64,000 bases of DNA. Source: Casp-actino8 sp964513215. GTDB lineage: Bacteria; Actinomycetota; Acidimicrobiia; Acidimicrobiales; Ilumatobacteraceae. Shown one piece after another: positions 1-8,345 of the stretch; the first letter of the stretch is position 1; the number at the start of each line of letters is the position of its first letter. The stretch lies in NCBI GenBank assembly GCA_964513215.1, contig CAZELU010000004.1, positions 16,476 through 80,475 on the forward strand, written 5' to 3'. The position numbers were made by a program, and so were the translations under genes. The notes beneath the pieces are model-generated. The model was not told where the DNA came from, searched no databases, and saw only the letters and a program-made list of their open reading frames with translations.

Positions 1-2531
1 TCGTGCACCTGCAGCACGAGACGACTCGAGCGTCGAGTCTCTTCGAGCGCGCGGTCGATGCGAACCAGAGCAACTTTGAAGATGTCCGCGGCCAGCCCTT
101 GAATACCAGCATTCATCGCCTGACGCTCGCCGGCCTGCCGGATGCGGAAGTTGTCGTTGAGGAGTTCGGGGATCGGACGCCTCCGTCCGAACAACGTTTC
201 CGTGTAGCCACGTTGACGAGCCTCGGCCACGGTGCGATCCATGTAATCGCGTACGTTCGGAAACGCCGTGAAGTAGGCGTCGAGAATTTCGGCGGCTTCA
301 CCGACCGGAATGGCCAGGCGTTGCGCGAGCCCATAGGCCTCCATGCCGTAGGCCAAGCCATACGACACCATCTTGGCCTTCGAACGTTGATCGAAGTTCA
401 CGTCACCTTCGTCGACTCCGAACACTTGCGCAGCAGTCGCGCGGTGCACGTCTCGACCGCTACGGAAGGCATCGATGAGACCGGGGTCGTCGGCCAGGTG
501 GGCGATGCAGCGCAACTCGATCTGGTTGTAGTCGGCCACCAGGAGCGAGTGACCCGGCGCTGGCACGAAGGCTTCGCGAAACACGCGGCCTTCGTCGGAG
601 CGCACCGGAATGTTGTGCAGATTCGGATGATCGCTCGACAAGCGGCCCGTACGCGCGACGGTCTGGTTGAAGGTGGCGTGGATCCGACCGTCGGAGGCAA
701 CTTCCGCCACCAGTCCTTCACCGTAGGTGCCCCGCAACTTTTCGAACTCGCGATACCGCAGCAACGTGTCGATGAACTCGGGCCACTCGTCACGCAACTT
801 CTCGAGCGTGGCCGCATCGGTGGAGTACCCCGTCTTGGTCTTCTTCGGAGGCGTGAGGCCGCGCTCCTCGAAAAGAATGCGACCGAGTTGAGCCGGCGAA
901 TTCGGATTGAACGGCCCGCCGGCTAGCTCTTGCAGGACCTGCCCGAGTCGTTCGGCCTCGGAAGTGAGGCGCCGTCCGATCTCGCGCAGACGCTCGACGT
1001 CGACACCGATACCGACGTGCTCCATCTTGGCCAACACCCGCACGAGCGGATTCTCGATGTCGACGTACAGGTGACGCATCGACTCGGAATCGAGAGACGA
1101 CTCGAGCGCGGAGGCCAACGGCGCGACACCGGCGGCTCGGGCCGCCGCGTCCTGGGCCGGACTCGTGGCCGATCCATCGAGATCGAGTTGACCGGAGGGT
1201 GCTCCGATGTCGGGAAGACACACGTCGGTGCGGTCGAGGAGCAGTCTTCCGATCGAATAGTCGTTCGAACCCGGCTCGAGCAGATATGCGGCAATGGCGG
1301 TGTCGAGTTCGAGGCCGGCCAGATCGATACCGATCGCCAGTCCGGAGCGCATCAGTGGTTTGAGGTCGTGACCGCGTACGCGATGCCGCGACAACGCCTG
1401 GGCGACTGTCGAATCCGCGAGCACCGAACGCGGGACCCAGAGCGTCGTGGTGGCCGCGAGCGCGACGCCGAGGAGCTCGGACCGACCGGGCTCTCCGTCC
1501 CACGCGCCGGCCACGTCGACCACGTCGTGAGTCGAGAGGAAGGCCAGCACGTCGTTCGCTGATCCCGCTTCCAGGAACGACACGTCGAGGACGCTCTGAG
1601 CCGATGCCACATCGTTCGAGTCCGCCGAAGATCCCGCGTCCACGCCGGCTGCCGCCAATGCTCCACGCAAACGCGACCACATCGTCTTGAACTCCAGGAA
1701 GTCGAAAAGACGGCGCAGTTCGGTTTCGTTCGGCGTGATGTGCACATCGGCCAAGTCGAGTTGAACCGGGGCGTCGTGGCGCAACTTCATGAGGAACTCG
1801 TTGTGTCGCGCCAGCTCCTGATTTTCTTCGAGGGCGCTTCGCAATTTCGGCGTTTGCTCGGAGGTATGAGCGAAGATTCCGTCGAGAGTTCCGTACTTCG
1901 ACACCAACTTCGCGGCCGTCTTCTCTCCCACGCCCGGAACGCCGGGAAGGTTGTCGCTCGGATCTCCTCGCAACGCGGCGTAGGTCGGATACTGCTGCGG
2001 AGTGACACCGGTCTTCTCGACGATGCCGGCTTCGTCGTAGAGCGCGTAGTCGGTGACGCCTCGTCGGTTGTACAGAACGCGAACGTGCGGATCGCGAACG
2101 AGTTGATAACTGTCGCGGTCGCCGGTGACGATCATGACGTCGAATCCGCCGTCCACCGCCCGGTCAGAAACGGTGGCGATGATGTCGTCGGCTTCGAAAC
2201 CTGGAATCTCGATCACCGGAACTCCGAGGGCCGCCAGGACCTCGCGGACGATTCCGAGCTGCTGACGAAGGATGTCGGGAGCCGACTCGCGTTGCGCCTT
2301 GTACTTGGGCTCGGCTTCGTGGCGGAACGTCGGCTCCGAACGATCGAACGCGACCACCAGACCGGTGGGTCGGTGATCCTTCAACATCGTCACCAACATC
2401 GAGGTGAAACCGAACACTGCGTTGGTGACCTGGCCACTGGCCGTGATCATGTCGGTCGGCAAGCCGAAGAACGCGCGATACGTGAGCGAATTGCCGTCGA
2501 GGAGGAGAAGTCGCGGTCGCTCAGCGGTCAC
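1..2531 (-). CDS. polA: DNA polymerase I (3' end beyond window)
   Basis: Replication and repair polymerase with a 5'-nuclease. The GTG start at 2531 overlaps the TGA of the upstream response regulator (GTGA), and 843 residues are visible. The N-terminal ~300 residues form the 5'-3' nuclease (LLLLDGNSLTYRAFF, FEADDIIATV, RGDPSDNLPGVPGVG). The middle domain lacks the DxE motif of a proofreading exonuclease: the matching place reads DVAGAWDG, so proofreading is probably absent, as in other actinobacterial Pol I. The polymerase domain has motif A DYNQIELR (Asp ~667), motif B RSKAKMVSYGLAYGM (Lys ~720, Tyr ~724 at the position of E. coli Phe762), and the window ends inside motif C at LQVHD. About 40-50 residues are missing at the C-terminus. 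Confidence 0.97.
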   Translation of the reverse strand, partial: MTAERPRLLLLDGNSLTYRAFFGLPTDMITASGQVTNAVFGFTSMLVTMLKDHRPTGLVVAFDRSEPTFRHEAEPKYKAQRESAPDILRQQLGIVREVLAALGVPVIEIPGFEADDIIATVSDRAVDGGFDVMIVTGDRDSYQLVRDPHVRVLYNRRGVTDYALYDEAGIVEKTGVTPQQYPTYAALRGDPSDNLPGVPGVGEKTAAKLVSKYGTLDGIFAHTSEQTPKLRSALEENQELARHNEFLMKLRHDAPVQLDLADVHITPNETELRRLFDFLEFKTMWSRLRGALAAAGVDAGSSADSNDVASAQSVLDVSFLEAGSANDVLAFLSTHDVVDVAGAWDGEPGRSELLGVALAATTTLWVPRSVLADSTVAQALSRHRVRGHDLKPLMRSGLAIGIDLAGLELDTAIAAYLLEPGSNDYSIGRLLLDRTDVCLPDIGAPSGQLDLDGSATSPAQDAAARAAGVAPLASALESSLDSESMRHLYVDIENPLVRVLAKMEHVGIGVDVERLREIGRRLTSEAERLGQVLQELAGGPFNPNSPAQLGRILFEERGLTPPKKTKTGYSTDAATLEKLRDEWPEFIDTLLRYREFEKLRGTYGEGLVAEVASDGRIHATFNQTVARTGRLSSDHPNLHNIPVRSDEGRVFREAFVPAPGHSLLVADYNQIELRCIAHLADDPGLIDAFRSGRDVHRATAAQVFGVDEGDVNFDQRSKAKMVSYGLAYGMEAYGLAQRLAIPVGEAAEILDAYFTAFPNVRDYMDRTVAEARQRGYTETLFGRRRPIPELLNDNFRIRQAGERQAMNAGIQGLAADIFKVALVRIDRALEETRRSSRLVLQVH

Positions 2532-3115
2532 GGGACCACTTCGCCCGACAAGATCTTCTCGGCGACGTCTCGCATGCGCGAGCGCTCCTTCATCGCGGTG
2601 CGTTGGATGAACGCGAACGCATCGTGCTCTTTGTAGCCGAACTCGTCGATGAGGCGACCCTTCGCGCGGTCGATGATCTTGCGCGCCTCGAGCTGTTCAC
2701 CCAGAGCGTCGATGTGACCCGACAGAGTCTGCAGTTCACGGAAACGTCCGATGGCCACTTCGATGGCCGGGATGAGGTCGCTCTTCTGATACGGCTTCAC
2801 GAGATACGCCAGCGCTCCCGCGTCACGCGCCTGTTCGACGATCTCACGTTGCGAGAAGGCCGTCAGAACGAGAACACCGCAAATCTTTTCGTCGGCGATG
2901 TGACGGGCCACTTCGAGGCCGTCCATCCCCGGCATCTTCACGTCGAGGATCGCCAGGTCGGGTCGCAAAGACCGAATGAGTTCGAGAGCCTGGTCGCCGC
3001 GACCGGTTTCGCCGACGACGTCGTACCCCTCCTCCTGGAGGGTTTCGGTCAGGTCGAGGCGGATGATGGCCTCGTCCTCGGCGACGACGACGCGAATGCT
3101 CACGAACTCATTCAA
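2528..3115 (-). CDS. pdtaR: Response regulator with ANTAR RNA-binding domain (PdtaR-like)
   Basis: 195 residues: an N-terminal receiver domain (acidic pocket AEDEA, phospho-acceptor Asp in LAILDVKMPGMDG, Thr in VLTAFS, Lys in VKPYQ) and a C-terminal ANTAR helical domain (residues ~125-185, ARKIIDRAKGRLIDEFG and AFAFIQRTAMKERSRMRDVA). ANTAR regulators bind paired hairpins in nascent RNA and act as antiterminators. The family match is to M. tuberculosis Rv1626/PdtaR, which also lies close to polA. A GTG at codon 5 (position 3103) is an alternative start. It overlaps polA by 4 nt, so the two are probably co-transcribed. No cognate kinase is adjacent. Confidence 0.93.
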   Translation of the reverse strand: MNEFVSIRVVVAEDEAIIRLDLTETLQEEGYDVVGETGRGDQALELIRSLRPDLAILDVKMPGMDGLEVARHIADEKICGVLVLTAFSQREIVEQARDAGALAYLVKPYQKSDLIPAIEVAIGRFRELQTLSGHIDALGEQLEARKIIDRAKGRLIDEFGYKEHDAFAFIQRTAMKERSRMRDVAEKILSGEVVP

Positions 3116-3166
3116 CCAAACGGCTGGGTCCGGGGACCCGTTCGCCGTCGGTGGCCATTGGCCCGA

Positions 3167-3454
3167 TCAGCCGTGGGCCAACTTTTCGAGCAACTGGTCC
3201 TGACGGGCTTCCAATTCCTGGATACCGGCCGCCACCTGCTCGCGGTGGGTGCGCATGGCGTCGGCGTGGAGACGGGCCTCGCGATATTCGACCGACGCCC
3301 CCGGGGTCTCCGACACCAGGGCTCGCAGGCCGAGATCATCGGCCTCGTCGCTCAGATGGGCCAGCTGTTCGTCGACGATCCGGAGCTCTTCGCGAAGACG
3401 TCGCAGTCGATCGGACGTCTCACGGAGACGCCGTTCGATCATTCGCTGACCCAT
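3167..3454 (-). CDS. Small coiled-coil protein, function unknown
   Basis: 95 residues, almost wholly helical and charged, with heptad-like Leu/Ile/Ala spacing over residues ~5-40 and ~65-93 (RRLRETSDRLRRLREEL, IQELEARQDQLLEKLAHG). This indicates an antiparallel or dimeric coiled coil. There is no signal peptide, membrane segment or catalytic motif. It lies upstream of the ANTAR regulator on the same strand, 51 nt away, and downstream of the tRNA, so it may share a transcript with the regulator and polA. I do not recognise a named family. Confidence 0.7.
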   Translation of the reverse strand: MGQRMIERRLRETSDRLRRLREELRIVDEQLAHLSDEADDLGLRALVSETPGASVEYREARLHADAMRTHREQVAAGIQELEARQDQLLEKLAHG

Positions 3455-3495
3455 GCCGGGAGTCTATGAGTCAGGTTCGGGAAGAAGCCTGCGTG

Positions 3496-3571
3496 TGGTG
3501 CCCCGGGTGGGATTCGAACCCACACCGTACGGAGTTTGAAGCCGCTGCCTCTGCCGTTGGGCTACCGGGGC
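3496..3571 (-). tRNA. Class I tRNA with unusual anticodon arm (nominal CAA)
   Basis: Read on the minus strand: 7-bp acceptor stem GCCCCGG/CCGGGGC, D arm GCCC-AACGGCAG-AGGC, T arm GTGGG-TTCGAAT-CCCAC, discriminator A and an encoded CCA; 76 nt in total. The anticodon arm is GCGGC-TTCAAAC-TCCGT, which has a C31-U39 mismatch and a G27-U43 wobble. By canonical numbering the anticodon is CAA (Leu), but the variable region is only 5 nt (ACGGT), whereas leucine tRNAs are class II with a long variable arm. Identity is therefore unsure. Confidence 0.8.
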
Positions 3572-3634
3572 GCGTGGACGAGGTTACCTGCCAGTAGTCG
3601 GAGACCCCATCGACCAGCCGATTATCGTTCGGAC

Positions 3635-4810
3635 GTGCTCGCGTTCACCTTCCCCGGCCAGGGTTCGCAGCGACCCGGCATGGGTCGCCCCTGGGTCGAA
3701 CACGAGAGTTGGGAACTGGTGACCGAGGCGTCCGACATCGCCGGTCGCGACGTGGGTCATCTCTTGCTCGATGCCGACGCCGAAGAACTGCGCGACACCC
3801 GCAACGCCCAACTCACGACGTTCGTGTCGAGCCTCATGGTTCTCGATGCCGTCGAACGACTCGGAGTCGAGCCCAGTTTCTGCGCGGGACACAGTCTCGG
3901 CGAGTACACCGCCCTCACCGCCGCTGGAGCCCTCGCCTTCGATGACGGCGTTCGCCTCGTGAGCGAACGCGCCGCCGCGATGCACGAGGCCGGCCAGGCC
4001 AATCCCGGAACAATGGCGGCTGTACTCGGACTCGACGACGAACTCGTGGAGGTCGCGTGCCGTCGCGCCGACTCCGACGTGTGGGTCGCCAACTTCAACG
4101 CACCCGGTCAAGTGGTGATCGCCGGCTCCCCCGACGGAGTCGCCCGAGCATCCGAGATCGCCAAAGAACTCGGAGCGAAGAAGGCCATGCCTCTTCAGGT
4201 GGCCGGTGCGTTCCACACACCGTTCATGACACCGGCTCGCGATCGTTTGCGCCAAGCGATCGCCGATGCAGCGCCGCGCGACACCGAGGTTCCGGTCGTC
4301 AGCAACGTCGACGCCATGGCCCATGCATCGGGTGACGAATGGTCGGGACTGCTGTCGGCGCAGTTGTCGAGCCCGGTTCGCTGGAAGCATTGCCTGCTCG
4401 CACTGGGCGAACTCGGTGTCACCGGCATTGCCGAACTCGGACCTGGCGGTGTTCTCACCGGAATGGCCAAGAGAACACTCGAGTCGGCCCGCACCATCTC
4501 GGTGGCCACTCCCGATGAACTCGACAAGTTCATCGAGTGGGTCAACGCCGCTTCCCCGACCGGTGCTGCGCAGTTGGAGGGTGAGCACTTGTTCGCCACC
4601 GAACGATTGGTCGTCAGTCCGTCGGCGGGCGTCTTCACACCGGTGGCCACCGTCAGCGCAGGCGTCCGGGTCGATGTCGGCACCGTCATCGGACTCGTCG
4701 GCGACACCGAGGTTCGGTCGGCCTTCGCCGGAATCCTGCAGGCCTACATCGCCGTCGAAGGCGAGCGCGTGACCGCTCGTCAGCCGATCGCCTGGTTACG
4801 GACGCACTGA
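3635..4810 (+). CDS. fabD: Malonyl-CoA:ACP transacylase with C-terminal lipoyl-like domain
   Basis: Transfers malonyl from CoA to acyl carrier protein to supply FAS II extension units. The start is taken as GTG 3635 (V-LAFTFPGQGSQ), because the open frame farther upstream runs into the tRNA. Motifs: oxyanion PGQGSQ at residues 6-11, nucleophile Ser in GHSLGEYTA, catalytic His in AGAFHTPFM. At 391 residues it is ~80 longer than ordinary FabD. The added C-terminus (residues ~325-390, VVSPSAGVFTPV through AFAGILQAYIAVEGERV to QPIAWLR) has the hammerhead pattern of biotinyl/lipoyl domains but no MKM or DKA lysine. First gene of fabD-fabH-fabG-acpP-fabF. Confidence 0.95.
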   Translation: MLAFTFPGQGSQRPGMGRPWVEHESWELVTEASDIAGRDVGHLLLDADAEELRDTRNAQLTTFVSSLMVLDAVERLGVEPSFCAGHSLGEYTALTAAGALAFDDGVRLVSERAAAMHEAGQANPGTMAAVLGLDDELVEVACRRADSDVWVANFNAPGQVVIAGSPDGVARASEIAKELGAKKAMPLQVAGAFHTPFMTPARDRLRQAIADAAPRDTEVPVVSNVDAMAHASGDEWSGLLSAQLSSPVRWKHCLLALGELGVTGIAELGPGGVLTGMAKRTLESARTISVATPDELDKFIEWVNAASPTGAAQLEGEHLFATERLVVSPSAGVFTPVATVSAGVRVDVGTVIGLVGDTEVRSAFAGILQAYIAVEGERVTARQPIAWLRTH

Positions 4811-4811
4811 G

Positions 4812-5762
4812 ATGCCGCGCACCCCATCATCGGCCCGCGGTGCGACCATCCTCGGATGGGGCACCAACCTGCCCGAGAAGGTCCTCACCAATCACGACCT
4901 CGAGAAGATGGTCGAGACGAGCCACGACTGGATCGTCGAACGTTCCGGAATTCACCAGCGGCACGTCGGCGGCTCCACGATCCCCATGGCCATCGCGGCG
5001 GGGCGGATGGCGATCGAGCGCTCCGGTATCGATCCTTCGAAAATCGATGCGTTGATCCTCGCCACCACGACACCCGACAAACAATGGGGCAACTCGGCGG
5101 CCGTTCAAGACGCACTCGGATTGCGTTGCGGTGTGTTCGAACTCAACTCGGCCTGCAGTGGATTCGTCTACGGATTGGTGGCGGCGCACGGGATGATCGC
5201 CGTCGGCCTCGACAACGTCCTCGTCATCGGCGCCGACACGCTCTCGCGCATCACCGACTGGACCGACCGCAACACGGCGGTGCTGTTCGGCGACGGTGCG
5301 GGGGCAGTCGTCGTGTCGTCGTGCGACGGCCCAGGCGAACTCGTGGCGTGGGACATCGATGCCGACGGTTCGGCCGGCTCGATCCTCTGGGCCGAAGTCG
5401 GTGGCACCATTCAGATGGAAGGCAAGGAAGTGTTCCGTCGAGCCGTGCGCATCATGGTCGACTCGGCCGAAAAGACAATGGCCCAAGCCGGAGTGTCCGG
5501 CTCGGACGTGTCACTCGTGATCCCGCATCAGGCCAACGTGCGCATCATTCAGGCCGCCTGCGATCGCCTCGGCATTCCGATCGAGCGCACCTCGATCGTT
5601 CTCGACCGCACCGGGAACACGTCGGCCGCATCCATTCCGTTGGCCCTGGCCGATGCACTCGACAAGAACCGCATCCGCGAAGGTGACCTCGTCCTGCTGG
5701 TCGGTTTCGGCGGTGGGATGACCGCCGCGTCCGCCCTCTTGCGTTGGGGGCCCACCTCGTGA
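4812..5762 (+). CDS. fabH: 3-oxoacyl-ACP synthase III
   Basis: Condenses acyl-CoA with malonyl-ACP to start each fatty-acid chain. 316 residues, the normal family length. The active-site Cys is residue 115 (NSACSGFVYG), followed by the conserved His in IPHQANVRII and Asn in GNTSAASIPLAL, and the C-terminal glycine loop VGFGGGMTAASALLRW. The ATG lies 1 nt after the fabD stop and the gene ends in a GTGA overlap with fabG, so translation is probably coupled. Whether the primer is acetyl-CoA or a branched acyl-CoA cannot be read from the sequence. Confidence 0.97.
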   Translation: MPRTPSSARGATILGWGTNLPEKVLTNHDLEKMVETSHDWIVERSGIHQRHVGGSTIPMAIAAGRMAIERSGIDPSKIDALILATTTPDKQWGNSAAVQDALGLRCGVFELNSACSGFVYGLVAAHGMIAVGLDNVLVIGADTLSRITDWTDRNTAVLFGDGAGAVVVSSCDGPGELVAWDIDADGSAGSILWAEVGGTIQMEGKEVFRRAVRIMVDSAEKTMAQAGVSGSDVSLVIPHQANVRIIQAACDRLGIPIERTSIVLDRTGNTSAASIPLALADALDKNRIREGDLVLLVGFGGGMTAASALLRWGPTS

Positions 5763-6463
5763 GCCGCGTCGTTCTCGTCACCGGAGGTTCTCGCGGCATC
5801 GGGTTGGCGACCGCCCGCCACTTCGCATCCCTCGGCGACCAGGTTGCCGTCACGTACAACTCGTCTCCACCGCCCGACGACCTGTTCGGCGTGAAGTGCG
5901 ATGTCACCTCCAACGCCGACGTCGACGCCGCCTTCACGGCGGTCGAAGAGAAATTCGGACCAGTCGAGATCCTCGTCTCGAACGCCGGGGTCACCAAGGA
6001 CGGCCTCCTTCTCCGTATGGGCGAGAGCGATTTCGTCGACGTGATCGATGCCAACTTGAACGCGTCTTACCGCGTGGCCAAGCGAGCGGCTCAAGGAATG
6101 TTGCGCGCCCGACGCGGTCGGATGATCTTCGTGTCGAGCGTGGTCGGTTTGCTCGGGTCGGCCGGTCAGGCGAATTACGCGGCATCCAAGGCGGGACTTG
6201 TGGGCTTGGCGCGCAGTATCGCGCGGGAACTGGGTTCACGTTCCATCACCGCCAACGTCATCGCACCGGGCCCGGTGATGACCGACATGATCGCGGCGCT
6301 GTCAGCCGAACGACAAGAAGCCCTCACCGCGGCCGTCCCCTTGGGCCGCATGGCGTCGCCGGACGAGATCGCCTCGGTCATCGCTTTCGTGGCGTCCGAT
6401 GCCGCCGGCTACATCACGGGAGCCGTCATTCCGGTCGACGGGGGCCTCGGAATGGGGCATTGA
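5759..6463 (+). CDS. fabG: 3-oxoacyl-ACP reductase
   Basis: NADPH-dependent short-chain reductase of the FAS II cycle. The GTG at 5759 overlaps the fabH TGA, giving 234 residues; a TTG at 5744 is in frame but buried in fabH. The Rossmann motif is TGGSRGIG, the NAG motif is VSNAGVT, and the catalytic set is Ser in VSSVVGLLGS with Tyr-x3-Lys in NYAASKAGL. The C-terminus ends with the usual GGLGMGH. Its position between fabH and acpP supports the ACP-reductase call over other SDR functions. Confidence 0.95.
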   Translation: MSRVVLVTGGSRGIGLATARHFASLGDQVAVTYNSSPPPDDLFGVKCDVTSNADVDAAFTAVEEKFGPVEILVSNAGVTKDGLLLRMGESDFVDVIDANLNASYRVAKRAAQGMLRARRGRMIFVSSVVGLLGSAGQANYAASKAGLVGLARSIARELGSRSITANVIAPGPVMTDMIAALSAERQEALTAAVPLGRMASPDEIASVIAFVASDAAGYITGAVIPVDGGLGMGH

Positions 6464-6509
6464 GCCTCCCCCGCCGTTTACGATGACAACGACCCCTACG
6501 GAGGACACC

Positions 6510-6746
6510 ATGGATCAGGAACTGTTCGCCCGCTTCCGCAAGTGCGCCGTCGACGTGTTGAGTGTCGACGCCGACAAAGTCGTACCCGAAGCCAGCTTCG
6601 GTGACGACCTCGAAGCCGACAGCCTCGACCTCGTCGAACTCGTGATGGCCCTCGAAGAGGAATTCGACATCGAGGTTCCCGAGGAAGAGATCGAAGGTGT
6701 CAAGACCGTCGGTCAGGCCTTCGACCTGATCGTCGGCAAACTCTGA
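6510..6746 (+). CDS. acpP: Acyl carrier protein
   Basis: Carries growing acyl chains on a 4'-phosphopantetheine arm. 78 residues and very acidic. The attachment Ser is residue 38 in LEADSLDLVEL. The start ATG 6510 is supported by a strong ribosome-binding sequence GGAGG at 6500-6504; longer in-frame starts would overlap fabG. The stop codon overlaps the fabF start (TGATG). Confidence 0.97.
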   Translation: MDQELFARFRKCAVDVLSVDADKVVPEASFGDDLEADSLDLVELVMALEEEFDIEVPEEEIEGVKTVGQAFDLIVGKL

Positions 6747-7921
6747 TGCTCGGACGGCGCGTCGCCGTCACCGGCCTTGGCGTGGTTGCGCCGTGTGGAG
6801 TCGGTCGCGACGCGTTCTGGTCCGGTCTTCTCGGTCCCGGCCTGTCCGGTGGACGCACCACGGCCATCGCTGACTGGGATCCGACGCCCTATTTCGCCAA
6901 CCCCAAAGAGGCGCGTCGAGCCGACCGTGTCGAGCAGTTCGGCCTGGCCGCCGCCGCCGAGGCGTTCGCTCAGGCCGGCCACGTCGGCGTCGACCCCGAA
7001 CGTTTCGGTGTCGTTGTCGGCACGGGCATCGGCGGTCTTCACACTCTCGAAGAGCAGGTACGAGTGCTGATCGAGAAGGGTGAACGTCGGGTGTCGCCGT
7101 TCCTCGTTCCCATGATGATGGCCAACGCCACCGGTGCCGCCATCTCCATGCGCTACGGGTTACAAGGGCCGAACGAAACCGTCTGCACCGCGTGTGCCGC
7201 GTCCACGCACGCCCTTGGCTACGCCGCCCGCCTCATCGCGATGGGTCGCTGCGACGCGATGATCAGCGGCGGCAGCGAGTCGGCCGGTTCACCGGTCTCG
7301 ATCGCCGGCTTCGGCAACATGACGGCCCTGTCCACCGTGGGCCGCAGTCGCCCGTTCGACGTCGAGCGCGATGGTTTCGTCATGGGCGAAGGCGCGGCGA
7401 TCTTCGTGCTCGAGGAGTGGGAGCACGCCGTCGCTCGTGGAGCACGCATCCTCGGCGAAGTTCTCGGTTCGGCCAGTAACGCCGACGCACACCACATCAC
7501 CGCCCCGTCCCCGGGTGGTCGTGGCGCGATCGCGTGCATGCGCTTGGCGCTTGCTGACGCCGGAATCTCCGCCGACGACGTCGTTCACGTGAACGCCCAC
7601 GGCACCTCGACTCCCCTCAACGACGCCGCCGAAGCCGCTGCAGTCGCCGAGGTGTTCGGCAGCCGTCGTCCACCGATGACGAGCATCAAGGGCGTGACCG
7701 GCCACGCTCTCGGAGCCGCCGGGGCACTCGAAGCAGCCTCGGTTCTCCTCGCCTTCGAACATCGACTGATTCCGCCGACGGCCGGAACCACCACGATCGA
7801 TCCCGAGATGGACATCGACCTCGTGATCGGTGAGCCCCGGCCCTGGACACCCGGACCGAGTATCTCCAACAACTTCGGCTTCGGTGGTCACAACGGTTCG
7901 GTCGTCCTCGCACCCGCGTGA
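6746..7921 (+). CDS. fabF: 3-oxoacyl-ACP synthase II
   Basis: Elongating beta-ketoacyl-ACP synthase. 391 residues. The Cys-His-His triad is visible: Cys ~150 in TVCTACAASTHALGY, His in VNAHGTSTPLND, and His in GVTGHALGAAGALE; the conserved phenylalanine loop SNNFGFGGHNGSV is near the C-terminus. ATG 6746 overlaps the acpP stop, so the two are coupled. It is the last gene of the plus-strand fab cluster and converges with a fabZ-like gene 1 nt away. Confidence 0.96.
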   Translation: MLGRRVAVTGLGVVAPCGVGRDAFWSGLLGPGLSGGRTTAIADWDPTPYFANPKEARRADRVEQFGLAAAAEAFAQAGHVGVDPERFGVVVGTGIGGLHTLEEQVRVLIEKGERRVSPFLVPMMMANATGAAISMRYGLQGPNETVCTACAASTHALGYAARLIAMGRCDAMISGGSESAGSPVSIAGFGNMTALSTVGRSRPFDVERDGFVMGEGAAIFVLEEWEHAVARGARILGEVLGSASNADAHHITAPSPGGRGAIACMRLALADAGISADDVVHVNAHGTSTPLNDAAEAAAVAEVFGSRRPPMTSIKGVTGHALGAAGALEAASVLLAFEHRLIPPTAGTTTIDPEMDIDLVIGEPRPWTPGPSISNNFGFGGHNGSVVLAPA

Positions 7922-7922
7922 A

Positions 7923-8345
7923 TCACACCAGAACGAACATCAACTCGCATTCGCACGCGGTCTGACCGTCGACGCTCGCCCGCCCTTGGCCCTTTCCGGC
8001 CCGTGACGACATGCGACCCAATTCGACCTCGAGCGTCAGGACGTCGCCGGGCACCACTTGACGGCGAAACCGCGCACCATCGAGACCGCCGAACAGCGGG
8101 AGACGACCCGAATGATCGGCCGACGTGAGTACTGCCACGGCACCCAACTGGGCGATCGCTTCGCACATCAGAACGCCGGGGAGAGTCGGCCGCCCGGGAA
8201 AGTGGCCGGGGAAGAACCACTCATCACCGCTGAGTCGCCACAAGCCGGTGGCCGAGCGACCGGGTTCGAGGGCGGTCACCTCGTCGACGAACAGGAACGG
8301 CGGACGGTGCGGAAGAACGTCGACGGGCCGCGGCAACGCGGTCAC
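7923..8345 (-). CDS. fabZ: 3-hydroxyacyl-ACP dehydratase, FabZ-like
   Basis: Hot-dog-fold dehydratase that removes water from 3-hydroxyacyl-ACP. The start is taken as GTG 8345, which overlaps the bcp stop (GTGA) and gives 140 residues, the family length. The FabZ signature is present: LPHRPPFLFVDEV near the N-terminus, then the catalytic His and Glu in FFPGHFPGRPTLPG-VLMCEAIAQLG. It lies opposite to and right after the fab cluster, which otherwise lacks a dehydratase. It is translated with the peroxiredoxin gene, an odd pairing. Confidence 0.87.
   Translation of the reverse strand: MTALPRPVDVLPHRPPFLFVDEVTALEPGRSATGLWRLSGDEWFFPGHFPGRPTLPGVLMCEAIAQLGAVAVLTSADHSGRLPLFGGLDGARFRRQVVPGDVLTLEVELGRMSSRAGKGQGRASVDGQTACECELMFVLV

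Noticed and set aside
3536..3634. Longer N-terminus for FabD beginning at an upstream ATG
   Set aside because: It would translate the tRNA gene and adds no family-like sequence; GTG 3635 gives the normal FabD N-terminus.
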